Source of the DNA: Amaranthus tricolor
Taxonomy: Eukaryota > Streptophyta > Magnoliopsida > Caryophyllales > Amaranthaceae
DNA length: 64,000 nt
Assembly (NCBI RefSeq): GCF_026212465.1
Contig: NC_080060.1
Location: 12,564,066 to 12,628,065, forward strand
Direction: 5' to 3'
Position numbers and translations under genes: made by a program. Numbering within the stretch: position 1 is the first letter of the stretch; each line of letters opens with the position of its first letter. Below are positions 46,993 to 56,648 of this stretch, in pieces. The notes under the pieces are model-generated. The model did no database searches. It saw only the letters and a list, made by a program, of their open reading frames with translations, and had not been told where the DNA came from.

Positions 46993-47978
46993 TGATGCGA
47001 GTATGGGGTTGAAAAATCAAAGAACCTGATAAATCCTTCCAAGAACAATGCCAAGATTGATCTTGAACAAACGCCACACGATAAGCCTTCTGTTCTGAAT
47101 GCCAGAACAATTCTGATTAATGGTTCTGTGCCTTGGATAGAAACAAATTGGCCTTATATCAACCAATTGGCCTCTTCCTCACACTAATATTAAGATTCAC
47201 TCTCTTAACCCTCGTGGAACAAACCGAATGTCTCTTTGTTTCACTCACAAAGAACTCACCCAGGCAAAGGAAGTTGCAAGGCAATTTACTTGAAGGAATT
47301 TGTCATTAACAATCTGTGTATTTTTCATACAAATGAGAGGATCCCTTTATATAGGAATTCCAGGGAAAAAAAACATAACGGCTATAACAAGGATTAACTA
47401 ACACATTTTAAAGAGCACGTGATAGGCACGTTTGTTTTAAAACAGAAACAGAAATCAGAAATTATGCTAAGTATGCTTCCAGCTCTTCCACGTCTGATCT
47501 GTCTGATAGGGGACGTTCAGCGCCCTTTTTGGGTGTCTTACTGTGATCGTTAGGAGGCACTTAAGCTCTTGTTGGAAAGGTCTGTGTATAGAGATTCCAT
47601 TTCTACCCTCCATGTCCTCCAAGATGCGTGGGTTAGCTCTGGACAACCCTTGCAAGGTAGGCTGGTCGGCAGATTTGTTGGATTGTCTGTTCTGCTATTT
47701 GTTGGCTTTGAACCAAGCTTCTGTTCTGTCTGATGGTTGCTGGGAGACCTTCTGCTGTTCCCTCCTGGACTTGCCATGTCTTGACACTCATGCTTGGTCC
47801 AGCTTGGAGGTAGGCTTCCTTAGTTTTCGTGCTAAGCTCAGTAAGTTCAGTTTCAGCAAGTGTGTTGTTGATCCAATTATGCTCTTCATGGTTTGTCTTG
47901 GATTGTAGGTTGTTTATAATTGGATCATGGTCCAACCCTTACATAGCATTAAGACCTGATCCAAGCATACATGGATCA
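46993..47978 (-). repeat. 5' LTR (element orientation minus)
   Basis: 986 bp. Read on the minus strand, it starts TGATCCATGTATGC and contains a TATA box (see 47,343-47,354). It ends 40 bp from the stop codon of the unit B papain-like gene, which is transcribed toward it. Confidence 0.92.
47343..47354 (-). promoter_or_regulatory. LTR TATA box
   Basis: On the minus strand the 5' LTR reads CCTATATAAAGGGATCC, a good plant TATA element placed as expected in U3. The same motif is kept in the other LTR (43,968-43,979). Confidence 0.65.
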
Positions 47979-48018
47979 ATATCTGCCAACGCTAAGTTCA
48001 ACCATATAAGAAAACCCA

Positions 48019-49825
48019 TCAAGTGAAAGCTGTACGTTTGTTGATAAATTCCTCGAAGCTTTCAGTAAAGCTTAAGAACTTTTTACAATGCTTAAGTGTG
48101 TCAATAACGTCCAAATAAGATACCATCCCAGCATCCTCCACATTAAAGTACTTCTTAGCAAACCCACGCAAGCTATGGCGATGAGTACCAATTTCTTCCA
48201 TAAATTTTCCACATTCCTTCAAACTTGTTTTTACATCTTCCCATGCACCATTTTTCTCATGCGTCTCAATTGCTTTACGCAGTTCTATAACTTTATCCAT
48301 GTATTTATCCGTCTCATCCATGAGTTTTGCAACCTTATCCACATCCCTTTTAAGGTATTGAAGTAGATCATATGATTGCATCAGAGCTGGAGGGTGTACT
48401 GGAGGAAGGGATGCTCCGTATATCAGCTCAACAATGAGATTTGAACGAATTAAAGAAATTCCTTTTTTACATAAACTCTTTTCAGGATCACCATCTGAGT
48501 TTTGGTAATATACATACAATACATCGTCTACTTCTATGTAATCTAAAAGCACAACAGCATGATAAGCTTTGCCCCAAACTTTTTTCCCCTTATCATCAAA
48601 ACAAAAAAGAATATCATCAATGTGATCCCCCAAACCATGGTATATCCCATCTCCATTAATCTTATAATCCTTTCTAACTTGAAACACTCCAACCACAGGG
48701 CATGTATTCAAAAACATCTTTATAGTATCCTCCCACTTCATTCCTTTAGAGGCTAAGGGGTCAGCAAACATGCATTCTTGAATACAATGGTTCAACTCAT
48801 TCCAAAGGGGAGCACCATCAATTGTTGCTGATTTTATAAGGTCAGCAGGTTTCCAACGAGTTTTTTCAGGAAATTTTGCTTTAAGGTCACTTCTCCACTT
48901 AACATGGTCAAAAAGACAAACACCTATGTGATTGACTAATTCGGTTGGTTTAGGTGTAAGTGAATATAACAGCCTTAGTTGATAATCTAAAGCCTTAACA
49001 GCTGCAGCAAAACTACACTGACAATATTCTTGTTGAATTGGAGGCTGAATTATTTGTATGCCTCTCGATGTTTCATGTCTTATTAGATGACATGTAAGTT
49101 TGACCTACAAACAAATATAGAAATATTTGATTCTTAAGCTATAGGTTGTGCATCAATTACATGAGATCAATAACATATTCTTAATTCAAATCTAAAAATA
49201 AAGCTGAAATAAGAAAAAACATGACAAAAGTGATACAAATTTCAAATAATGATATGTTAAAACATTGACACCAAAGTGAATCAATCAACTCCGTTTATTA
49301 CCTAGTAGAATACACTATTCTAAAATAGGAATCTTCAAAACGAAAAACCAAAAGAGAGAAGAGAAGTTCATGCATATTTAATAAATGAAACATCATTATT
49401 TTTTGTTCATTTTAAAATTAAACAAAATTTTCAATTTTCACAATAATCAACTCCCTTTGATTTTTCATTCTGTTTTTTTTTTTACTCAAATATCAGCGGC
49501 ATGGCTCAAGTGCGTCGAGTAGAATGGCGCGAGTGGATTGAGCGACCCTTCTAAAGCTTCTGACTATTTTTCACACACATTCTGAAATAGTTGTCTTATA
49601 TATTTTGTCTTGGCCAGACAACCTTTAAAGACATATGCCTTTGTTCATCATGCTTATAAATACTCTAACATCTAATTATTCACTTTAATAAATTGATGGT
49701 GTTCATCAAATCGATAGGAAGGAATAGGTTTAAGCTGAGAAAAATACAAAATTACATACCCTCAATTTGGCATCTAAATCAGCGTAAAATTCATTATCAG
49801 CTTTCATTTTTGGCACTTCTTCCAT
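48019..49825 (-). CDS. Papain-fold (C1A-like) cysteine protease homologue, unit B
   Basis: Exons 49,760-49,825 and 48,019-49,104; 383 residues, same splice phases as the unit A copy, with Cys52, His204 and Asn224 kept. It differs from A at seven residues: V38I, I294V, H335R, C342F, S343N, V347A and F352Y. Five of these lie within 18 residues of the helical C-terminal part. Upstream, the acceptor TTTTGCAG is preceded by original flank, so the 5' leader intron and promoter (right of 49,853) are likely intact. Downstream, an LTR retrotransposon begins 40 bp after the stop, so the 3' UTR and polyadenylation site are displaced or supplied by the element. Of the two copies this one probably keeps the ancestral promoter. 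Confidence 0.8.
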
Positions 49826-49853
49826 ATTCGTAATCACTGCAAAACACAAAGCA

Positions 49854-50273
49854 AAGTTATATTAATGGACACACCACAAAATACAATCAAAATAAGAACA
49901 ATTCCACACTAATGGCTCAACTTAACTTGTTCTTTGGAGGGAAAGGGATGTCTTGATGAGGGTAAAGGGGGTTTTGAATGAATTTAGGGACTTCGACCTA
50001 TAATCGCCAACTCAGGCAACAAAAAAATTTGTTCTCTATTATCAGATCATGCTACTTACTCCCTCTTGCTACATTTCTTCTAAACATGTTTGCTAAGCAA
50101 TATTTCTATTCTTGATTACTCTAATTATATATAGTAAAAAATTCTAAAAAGTTGTTATTAATAAAATTTTCCTTGAAAGGAATCAAACGAGATCCCACTT
50201 GATAATGTTTTAAATTATAGATTAAGAATAAAATATAAAAAGGAAGAGTTGTGAATATTGTCGATCTCTCTTA
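49854..50273. other. Original right flank of the duplication
   Basis: Single-copy in the window. It should hold the promoter and 5' leader exon of the papain-like gene (minus strand). About 50,055-50,270 begins with CTCCCTCTTGCTACATTTC, a Stowaway-like end without a clear partner, perhaps cut by the next MITE. Confidence 0.5.
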
Positions 50274-50512
50274 CTTCCTCGGTCCCTTGATATAACCTAC
50301 ACTTTCCTTTAAGTTTGTACTTAAATATAAGCTACCTTTCCTTCAATAGAAGGGAATCTCACTTTCCACACATATATTCAACCACTTATTTCACTTTTTC
50401 ATTCTTTCTCATAATTTTAACCATTAATTCTACCATTATAAAACAAAAACATTCACTATTCTTAATAAACATCAATTTTCTCTTTGTAACTTATAATCGA
50501 GGACAGAGGAAG
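50274..50512. mobile_element. Stowaway-like MITE
   Basis: TA|CTTCCTCGGTCCCTTGATAT at the left and ATCGAGGACAGAGGAAG|TA at the right, inverted ends, 239 bp. The ORF 50,315-50,527 that crosses it is not a gene. Confidence 0.82.
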
Positions 50513-50764
50513 TATGTAGCAAGATAATAAATGAACAAAGAGAATATAACTTAGTACTGTTAGTGACACCGTAGTAGATCTGTACCTACCTTATACCCCT
50601 TTTATACCAAAATGCGAACATTGCTAATAACACCCACATACTACTAGTTACACCCTTAATTAAAGTGCTAATAACACTACTAATCTACGAATCCCTATTA
50701 TTACATACTTTTTCGACTTTTTCCACGTGGTAGAAAAACGTTTTTTTTATCTACTTGGTAATAT

Positions 50765-51190
50765 TGAGCTTCTACTTTTCTAGGTGTTGGATAACAGGTT
50801 AAGATGTTTTTGGTTAAATTAAGCACTAATCATAGTTTGACCTTCATTAATCTTGAACTAACTATGATAATCTAAACTAACTTAATAAACATTAATTTTT
50901 AAATTTATATATCAGAAAATCTTTGAATAATTTAAAAATCTAAAAGATCAATTAATGACGTTTTTATCCAACGTAACGATATTTTTTTCAACTAACCTTA
51001 TGGGGCATGTATTTTGAAAATGCAGCCGAAATGAGTACTTATTTGACTATTCAATTTTAATTTGGTTTAGTTAGGTTTGATCAAAGTCAAGTTAAGATTA
51101 GTGTAAGTCAAACTATGAGTATCGCTTAATTGAACGAAAAACTTCACTTTTTGTGTAACATATGGAAAAGTAAAAAGATCAAGGAAATCA
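50765..51190. mobile_element. Long-TIR MITE
   Basis: Left arm AATTAAGCACTAATCATAGT followed by TTGACC; the right arm in reverse complement reads AATTAAGCGATACTCATAGT followed by TTGACT. The match extends outward through CTACTTTTC / TTACTTTTC, giving arms of about 100 bp. Exact ends and target duplication are not resolved. Confidence 0.6.
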
Positions 51191-51499
51191 TGTGGATTAT
51201 ATAAAAAAAAAATTGTATAACCAGTGGAAAGGCCAAAAGTTTTACCTAAAATTATTTGAAAATTAAAAATAACCTAACTATTGTCCATTTGCTCAAAATA
51301 AACCAAAACTATTGGCAAACTCCAAACTATTTTCAAAATAAGACTAATACTTGAATAATTATTGTAAATATAGCATTATTAATAGTTAGGGTTTATTTTT
51401 AACAAGTTCAATTTACTCATTTGCATTTGAGTTCTTGTTCTTCTTGCTTCCTTTTTGCTGGATTTATGCTTCTTTCGTTGTTTTTGGATGTGCTAGCGA
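51191..51499. other. Short stretch before gag
   Basis: AT-rich, no gene. If an Athila 5' LTR and primer site existed here they are no longer recognisable. Confidence 0.5.
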
Positions 51500-52820
51500 T
51501 CTCATTCGTCCACTAACTTTCGATTTGATCCAGAGATCGAAGCCACTGCCCGTAGATTGAACGCCGAAAGAAGGCGAAGGGTAACTAGAGCATCGAGGGT
51601 GGACATCACTACTCCAACACCCTCAGTTTCATCTTCCGCACAAACATCACCTGGACCATCTCCACCATCATCTCCAAGAATGGCCGATACCTTATCATTT
51701 GGCAAATTAGGTCGACCTTCTCCCACTCACTCAACTGCTTCATGTATTGTGATTTGTGAAGCCACGCATTACTGCTGAAAATTTTGAGCTTAGCACTCAT
51801 TTGATCCAGTTGATTGAGCACAACCAATTTTTGGGTCAACCTTTAGACAATCCACATGACCATTTGTCGGATTTCTTGGAGTAGTGTGACATAATCACAA
51901 TCAATAATGTCACACAAGAGGCTATTCGAATGAGGGTTTTCCCATTCAGCTTGACGGGCAAAGCCAAGACATGGTTTAAGGCCGAGCTCGCCAACAAATA
52001 TGCTACTTGGGATGCTCTTGCCACAGGTTTCCTTACCTAGTTCTTCCCTCCAAGGAAGACTTCTCAATTGCGCACGGAGATTCAAACTTTCAAGCAAAGT
52101 CCATTTGAGAACTATTATGAAGCGTGGGAGCGCTTCAAAGATCTCTTGCACCAATGTCCTCATCATGAAATTCCCAAATGGCTTCTCATTCAATCAGTCT
52201 ACCATTAATGCGGTATGTGGTGGAGATATGAGTCACAAGACAGAAGACCAACTCTTGGCTCCCTTTGATACTATCGCACAAAACTCATCTTCTTGGTCTT
52301 CCGAAAGAGATTCTACTTCAAGGGTCAGCGATAAATCCGATGGAGAGGTTATAAAGGCCATATCTGAAAGAGATTCTACTTCAAGGGTCTCCGATAAATC
52401 CGATGGAGAGGTTATAAAGGCCATATCCGCACTCATAAAAGTTGAGTATAGATTTTCAAAAGGGTTCTTCATCTTTTTCTTCCTAAGTCTAAAGTGTGTC
52501 ACTTGTGGCTCAAACACTCACTACAACTACACACGCTTCGGAAGAAGTCAATACTCTTTACGGTAACAACTACAACCAAAATAAGAGCCTTATCTGTCAT
52601 ATTCGAGCACCAATGTGCAAAATTCACAGCAAAAAATTGCCCCAAGATTACCATTCAATCCTCTGGGGTTCAACCTAGGCCCCAATATCAAGCTCCTTAT
52701 CGTCCCCCTATGCAACAAGCTTCATCACAAAAGGAGGAATGGAGAGTAGCTTTTGAAGCTATGACGTCGGCACAAAATAAGTTCATTGCTTCACAAAATC
52801 AATTCATGAATACTTAAAAC
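51500..52820 (+). pseudogene. Athila gag
   Basis: It starts NFRFDPEIEATARRLN. The Retrotrans_gag core at 51,855-52,205 reads AIRMRVFPFSLTGKAKTWFK, FFPPRKTSQLRTEIQTFKQ and YYEAWERFKDLLHQCPHHE. In-frame stops occur at least three times (after DFLE, after GFLT, after SVYH). A 62-base tandem duplication (52,305-52,428) repeats SERDSTSRVSDKSDGEVIKA. A remnant zinc knuckle, CVTCGSNTHY, follows at about 52,495. This was the structural protein of the element's particle; it is dead now. Confidence 0.88.
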
Positions 52821-52835
52821 CAATTCAATGCCAAC

Positions 52836-53258
52836 ATGAAGAAGGATATAGGCAAGTTTGAAGCTTCCCTAGGCCAATTTCAAAAGGAGAGCAAGATGAT
52901 GGATTCTCAAATTACCCAAATGGGGCAACATATTTCTAGTTCTCAACGCCCTTCCACCCAATTCCCTACACAAACCGTGCAAAATGATAAGGGACCAAAC
53001 CAAATGAATGCAATCACCACAAGAAGCGGTAAAGTACTTAAACCTCCACCACCTCATGCAAAGATTGTGGACAAAAGCAAGGGCAAGGAAAAGGTTGTTG
53101 AGGTTGAGATTGAAGGTCCCATTGAAGATATCGATGCATCCCCCACAAATGTTCCCACTTATGTCCCGCCGACTCCATTCCCTCAAAGACTAGCAAAGGC
53201 GAGAATTGAGAAGAGGTACAGGAAAATCCTTCAAATGGTCAAAGATGTACAATTTTAG
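52836..53258 (+). pseudogene. Athila gag C-terminus
   Basis: 140 open codons. Coiled coil at the start (MKKDIGKFEASLGQFQKESK), then the conserved AITTRSGKVLKPP, an acidic linker, and VPPTPFPQRLAKARIEKRY leading toward the protease. A stop follows VKDVQF and the frame resumes with IPYLEAVSEIPSFARFLKDL. Confidence 0.8.
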
Positions 53259-53365
53259 ATTCCCTACCTTGAAGCAGTTTCAGAGATCCCTTCTTTTGCA
53301 AGGTTCTTGAAGGATCTTATGACCAATAGAAGGAAGACCGAGGGGATAGTTAATCTTACACAACA

Positions 53366-53745
53366 ATGCAGCGCGGTGATCCTATTCAACTCCCACCTAA
53401 ACTCAGTGATCCGGGTAGCTTTTCTATTCCTATTACCATTGGGAATCTCACTATTGATGAAGCTTTACGTGACTTAGGGGCTAGTTTTAGTCTTATGCCC
53501 TTGAGTGTTTTCAAGAAGTTAAAGAATGTCGGTTCCCTCACCCAAACCTCCATGACACTTCAACTTGCCGATAGGAGTGTTTGACGGCCTAAAGGTATTC
53601 TTATTGATGTGCCCACGTTTGTCCGCAACATTGTCTTCCCTTGTGATTTTGTTGTAATGGATATCCTTGAAGACACCCACACTCTTATCATCCTTGGTAG
53701 GCCATGCCTTCATACTGACGACCGTGATATATGTGAAGTAAGAGA
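53366..53745 (+). pseudogene. Athila aspartic protease
   Basis: LPPKLSDPGSFSIPITIGN leads into the active-site motif DLGAS at about 53,478, then SLMPLSVFKKL and LQLADRS. A stop (TGA) at 53,582 breaks it. The rest, IVFPCDFVVMDILEDTHTLI followed by ILGRPCLHT, continues to about 53,715. Family knowledge: D-[LT]-G-A-S is the catalytic triad of retroelement proteases. Confidence 0.85.
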
Positions 53746-53747
53746 AG

Positions 53748-54302
53748 TTGTCATTAGAGGTTGGTGACGACAAGGTAGAGTTTGAACTACCTAAAGCTCT
53801 AAGCTACCCTAGCTCAATGGATCAATGTTTCTCTATTGAAGCAATCGAAGAAGAAGCTCCTAAATCCTCTTGGGAAGAGGAGCTTGATGAGTTAGAGTTG
53901 CTCTTGGGAGTTGATGAAGGTTGGGGTCTAGATGATAATGTTGATGAAGAGGAGATGCTTGAGCCTCCTATGGAAGATGTGTTGGGGAATGCTCAATTCT
54001 GTAATGATGAAGTGTATGCAATGGAGAAGGTTAAAAGGGAGAGATCTACGCCTCCCAAGGTAGAACTAAAATCTTTACCTTCTAATTTGAAATATGCTTT
54101 TCTTGGTGATAATTCCTCATACCCTATTATTGTTAATAGTGCACTTGATGATGATCAATTGACATGTTTGTGTGGCCTTCTGTTTAAGCACCGTAAAGCC
54201 ATTGGATACACTATTGATGAAATTAAGGGTATAAGCCCCTATAATTGCACTCACCGCATTAATTTGGAGGATGAGGCCCGCCCAATGTCACACGATTCGT
54301 GA
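53748..54302 (+). pseudogene. Athila protease/RT linker and RT start
   Basis: 184 open codons beginning MSLEVGDDKVEFELPKALSY. An acidic region carries DELELLLGVDEG, followed by the RT entry segment SLPSNLKYAFLGDNSSYPII and AIGYTIDEIKGISP. The end of the frame is contributed by the TIR element inserted at 54,281. This is the source-like partner of the minus-strand ORF at 17,022-17,576. Confidence 0.82.
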
Positions 54303-55026
54303 TTCAATTTGATTCGATGTACGGATTCAAATTCGTGAATTCGCTAGTTGGCATATTTGTTGTTCGTTCACTTAGATTGTTTCGTTCAATTTTTAGGTAT
54401 TCTTTACGTTAATTGTAAAAAATATAAGTAGTAATCAAATTAAGTTAATTGTATTGTATTGTTTTATAAATAATGTTATGGTTAAAAAATAATGTGACAT
54501 TAAATAATAGAAAAAGAACAGTTAAAATGGGCCTAGCCCACTAATCAAATAACGTTGAAGGAAAGAAAAGGAAAAAGAAAGAAAAAAAGGTAAAGAATAT
54601 AAGAAAGACTAGTGATGAGAGTATTTTAAATTGGGCCTAGCCCACTGATCATATGATGGAGGGTTTTTAAAAAATTACAGTCTAAATTAGAAGAACAAGA
54701 GTAAAGTGCAAACACTTACAACAGAAAAACCCTAGAGAAGGGCGGCTGAACATGAGCCTTCCTGCCTTCAGCCTTCATGTAAGTTTTCTCTCTCTTTATT
54801 TTATGTCCTTCTCTCTTCTTCTTTTCAATTTTTTTCAGTTTTCTTCTCTTTTCTTGGTGTTAAATCTTAAAGTTGGAGAAAGCTTCTATCTTTGCAAACG
54901 AGAACGTTGTCGCCAGCGATCTAAATCTCTCATCAAGGCGATTCAATCGGCAAACGAAGCCCGGTTCGGGTCGATTGAACCGAATCGTGATTCATGGGTA
55001 AAACCACCGAATCATGTGACACTGGG
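54281..55026. mobile_element. 746-bp non-autonomous TIR element inserted in Athila RT
   Basis: The left end CCCAATGTCACACGATTCG and the inverted right end CCCAGTGTCACATGATTCG match over about 19 bases. The host RT frame resumes after it (PPIG, TPKYESGSEKRGDEL region). Inside, TGGGCCTAGCCCACT occurs twice (about 54,529 and 54,633). The second half looks like a gene leader: AAAACCCTAGAGAAGGGCGG, then ATG at 54,752, then a GT-rich, CT-rich intron-like run. Superfamily not assigned; target duplication unclear. Confidence 0.75.
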
Positions 55027-55902
55027 CCCACCTATTGGTTGAACACCAAAATATGAAAGTGGTAGTGAAAAAAGAGGTGATGAATTATCTACCAAATAGT
55101 CGATAATAAGTGGGTTAGCACTGTCCAAGTCGTACCTAAGAAAAGGGGTATGATCATTGTTGAAAATGACAAGGGAGACCTAGTATCCACTAGGACTATT
55201 ATGGGTTGGCGTATGTGTATTGATTATTGAAAATTGGACACGTCAACTTGTAAAGACCACTTATCCCCTTCCATTCATTGATAAAATGTTGGAAGACTTG
55301 CCAATCATTCTTACTTTTGTTATTTGGATTGATATTCTAGATTTTTCCAAATCTCGGTCCATCCCAATGATAGAGAGAAGACCACGTTCACTTGTCCTTG
55401 CACTTATGCTCATGGCTGAATGCCATTTGGATTGTGCAACACTCCCAACATGTTCCAACAATGCATGACCACTATATTTTCTGATTTTGTTAAGTCATGC
55501 ATGTAAGTTTTTATGGACGGCTTCTCGGTCCATGGTAATACCTTTGATAATTATGTAGCTAATCTTGAGAAAGTGTTATATAGATGTGAAGAAGTCGGCC
55601 TAGTGCTAAATTGTGAGAAATGTCACTTCATGATCCAATCTGGGGTTGTTTTGGGCTATGTTGTGTCATATCGAGACATCGAAGTGGATAGAGCTAAGGT
55701 TGAGGTAATTGAGAAACTTCCATCACCTATCAATGTGAACGGTATAAGAAGTTTTCTCGGGTATGCCGGCTTTTACAGGCGATTTATTCCTGATTTTTCT
55801 AAGGTTGCGCGACCTCTAACTGAGCTTCTAGTCAAGGATGCCTCTTTTGTTTTTACTAATGAATGTTTGGAAGTTTTTGAGAAATTAAGCAGGTACTCAT
55901 AA
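55027..55902 (+). pseudogene. Athila reverse transcriptase
   Basis: Fragments in several frames: GWRMCIDY-like sequence at about 55,203, TYPLPFIDKMLEDL (55,260), then VFMDGFSVHGNTFDNYVANL (55,507), where the catalytic MDD reads MDG, then RCEEVGLVLNCEKCHFMIQS and RSFLGYAGFYRRFIPDFSKV, with the LTELL region to 55,902. Frameshifts at about 55,230 and 55,470 and a missing FATD-type segment show long decay. Confidence 0.9.
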
Positions 55903-56069
55903 CGCACCTATCATACAACCGCCAGATCAAAGCTTACCATTTGAGCTCATGTGTGATGCAAGCGATTATGCGGTAGGTGCGGTACTTGGACAAAAGAAGA
56001 TGGGGAAGCTCAACGCGATATACTGCGCTAGTAAAACTTTAGCTCAATTATGCCACAACTAAGAAAGAG

Positions 56070-56381
56070 TTGATAGCCGTAGTATTCGCCATGGAGAAGT
56101 TTCGTTCCTATTTGATCGGGTCGAAGGTCATTGTTCACACCGACCATTCGGCTCTCAAGTACCTCCTTGGCAAGAAGGATGCCAAATCCCGGTTGATTCG
56201 ATGGATATTGTTGCTCCAAGAGTTTGAATTGGAGATCAAGGATAAGAAAGGGGCCAAGAATGTAATAAACGATCACCTTTCTAGGCTAACATTGGAGTCA
56301 TCTCACGATGAGCTTTCTATTGATGATTCTTTTCCTGACGATCAATTGTTCTCTATAATCACCTCTTTCGGTGATCCTTGA
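56070..56381 (+). pseudogene. Athila RNase H
   Basis: 103 codons with [59 protein letters not shown] and DHLSRL, the standard OTA-clade RNase H end. Just upstream (55,905-56,069) the connecting segment FELMCDASDYAVGAVLGQKK is present in another frame. Confidence 0.9.
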
Positions 56382-56648
56382 TATGCCGACATTGTCAATT
56401 ATCTTGCTAGTGGAGGCATACCACACAATCTCAATTACTATGAAAAGATGTTCTTTCATGATACCAAATCTTACTTTTGGGATGATTTTCTTCTTTTTCA
56501 TGTGTTCGGATGGTATGATTTGAAGGTGTATTACCCAGGAGAAAATGGAGTTCGTTCTTGTCCATTATCATAGCCTACCTTGTGGTGGTCATGCAACTTC
56601 TTATAAAACCACAACGAAGGTACTTGAGTGCGGTTTCTTTTTGCCAAG
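56382..56648 (+). pseudogene. Athila integrase N-terminal fragment
   Basis: Shifting frames give YADIVNYLASGGIP, KSYFWDDFLLFHV and HYHSLPCGGHATSYKTTTKV, the zinc-binding HxxxH region that opens Athila integrase, then LECGFF. Coding similarity stops at about 56,648, where the outer LTR begins. The catalytic core is absent. Confidence 0.75.

Larger units (their letters stand above)
43605..47978 (-). mobile_element. Complete non-autonomous LTR retrotransposon, unit B only
   Basis: Two direct LTRs, 43,605-44,601 and 46,993-47,978, begin TGATGCGAG and end ATGGATCA on the plus strand. ATATC is duplicated on both sides (43,600-43,604 and 47,979-47,983); unit A has one ATATC at the empty site. The element is in minus orientation: next to the right LTR the minus strand reads TTGATATTAGAGC, a decayed initiator-Met primer site, and next to the left LTR it reads AAGAAGGAGGGAA, a polypurine tract. 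The interior is about 2.4 kb with a coiled-coil ORF and no RT, so it depends on another element. Confidence 0.93.
51500..56648 (+). mobile_element. Decayed Athila-type Ty3/gypsy retrotransposon (gag to start of integrase)
   Basis: In order: gag (51,500-52,820), protease (53,366-53,720), RT with an inserted TIR element, RNase H, and the N-terminal part of integrase, where it is cut by the outer LTR at about 56,649. The phrase order (DPEIE start, Retrotrans_gag core, DLGAS protease, [14 protein letters not shown] RNase H) is typical of Athila/OTA-clade elements. Stops and frameshifts throughout; no LTR of its own is recognisable. Confidence 0.9.

Noticed and set aside
51502..52193. Minus-strand ORFs under gag
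   Set aside because: The plus strand carries recognisable Athila gag; the minus frames have no motif.
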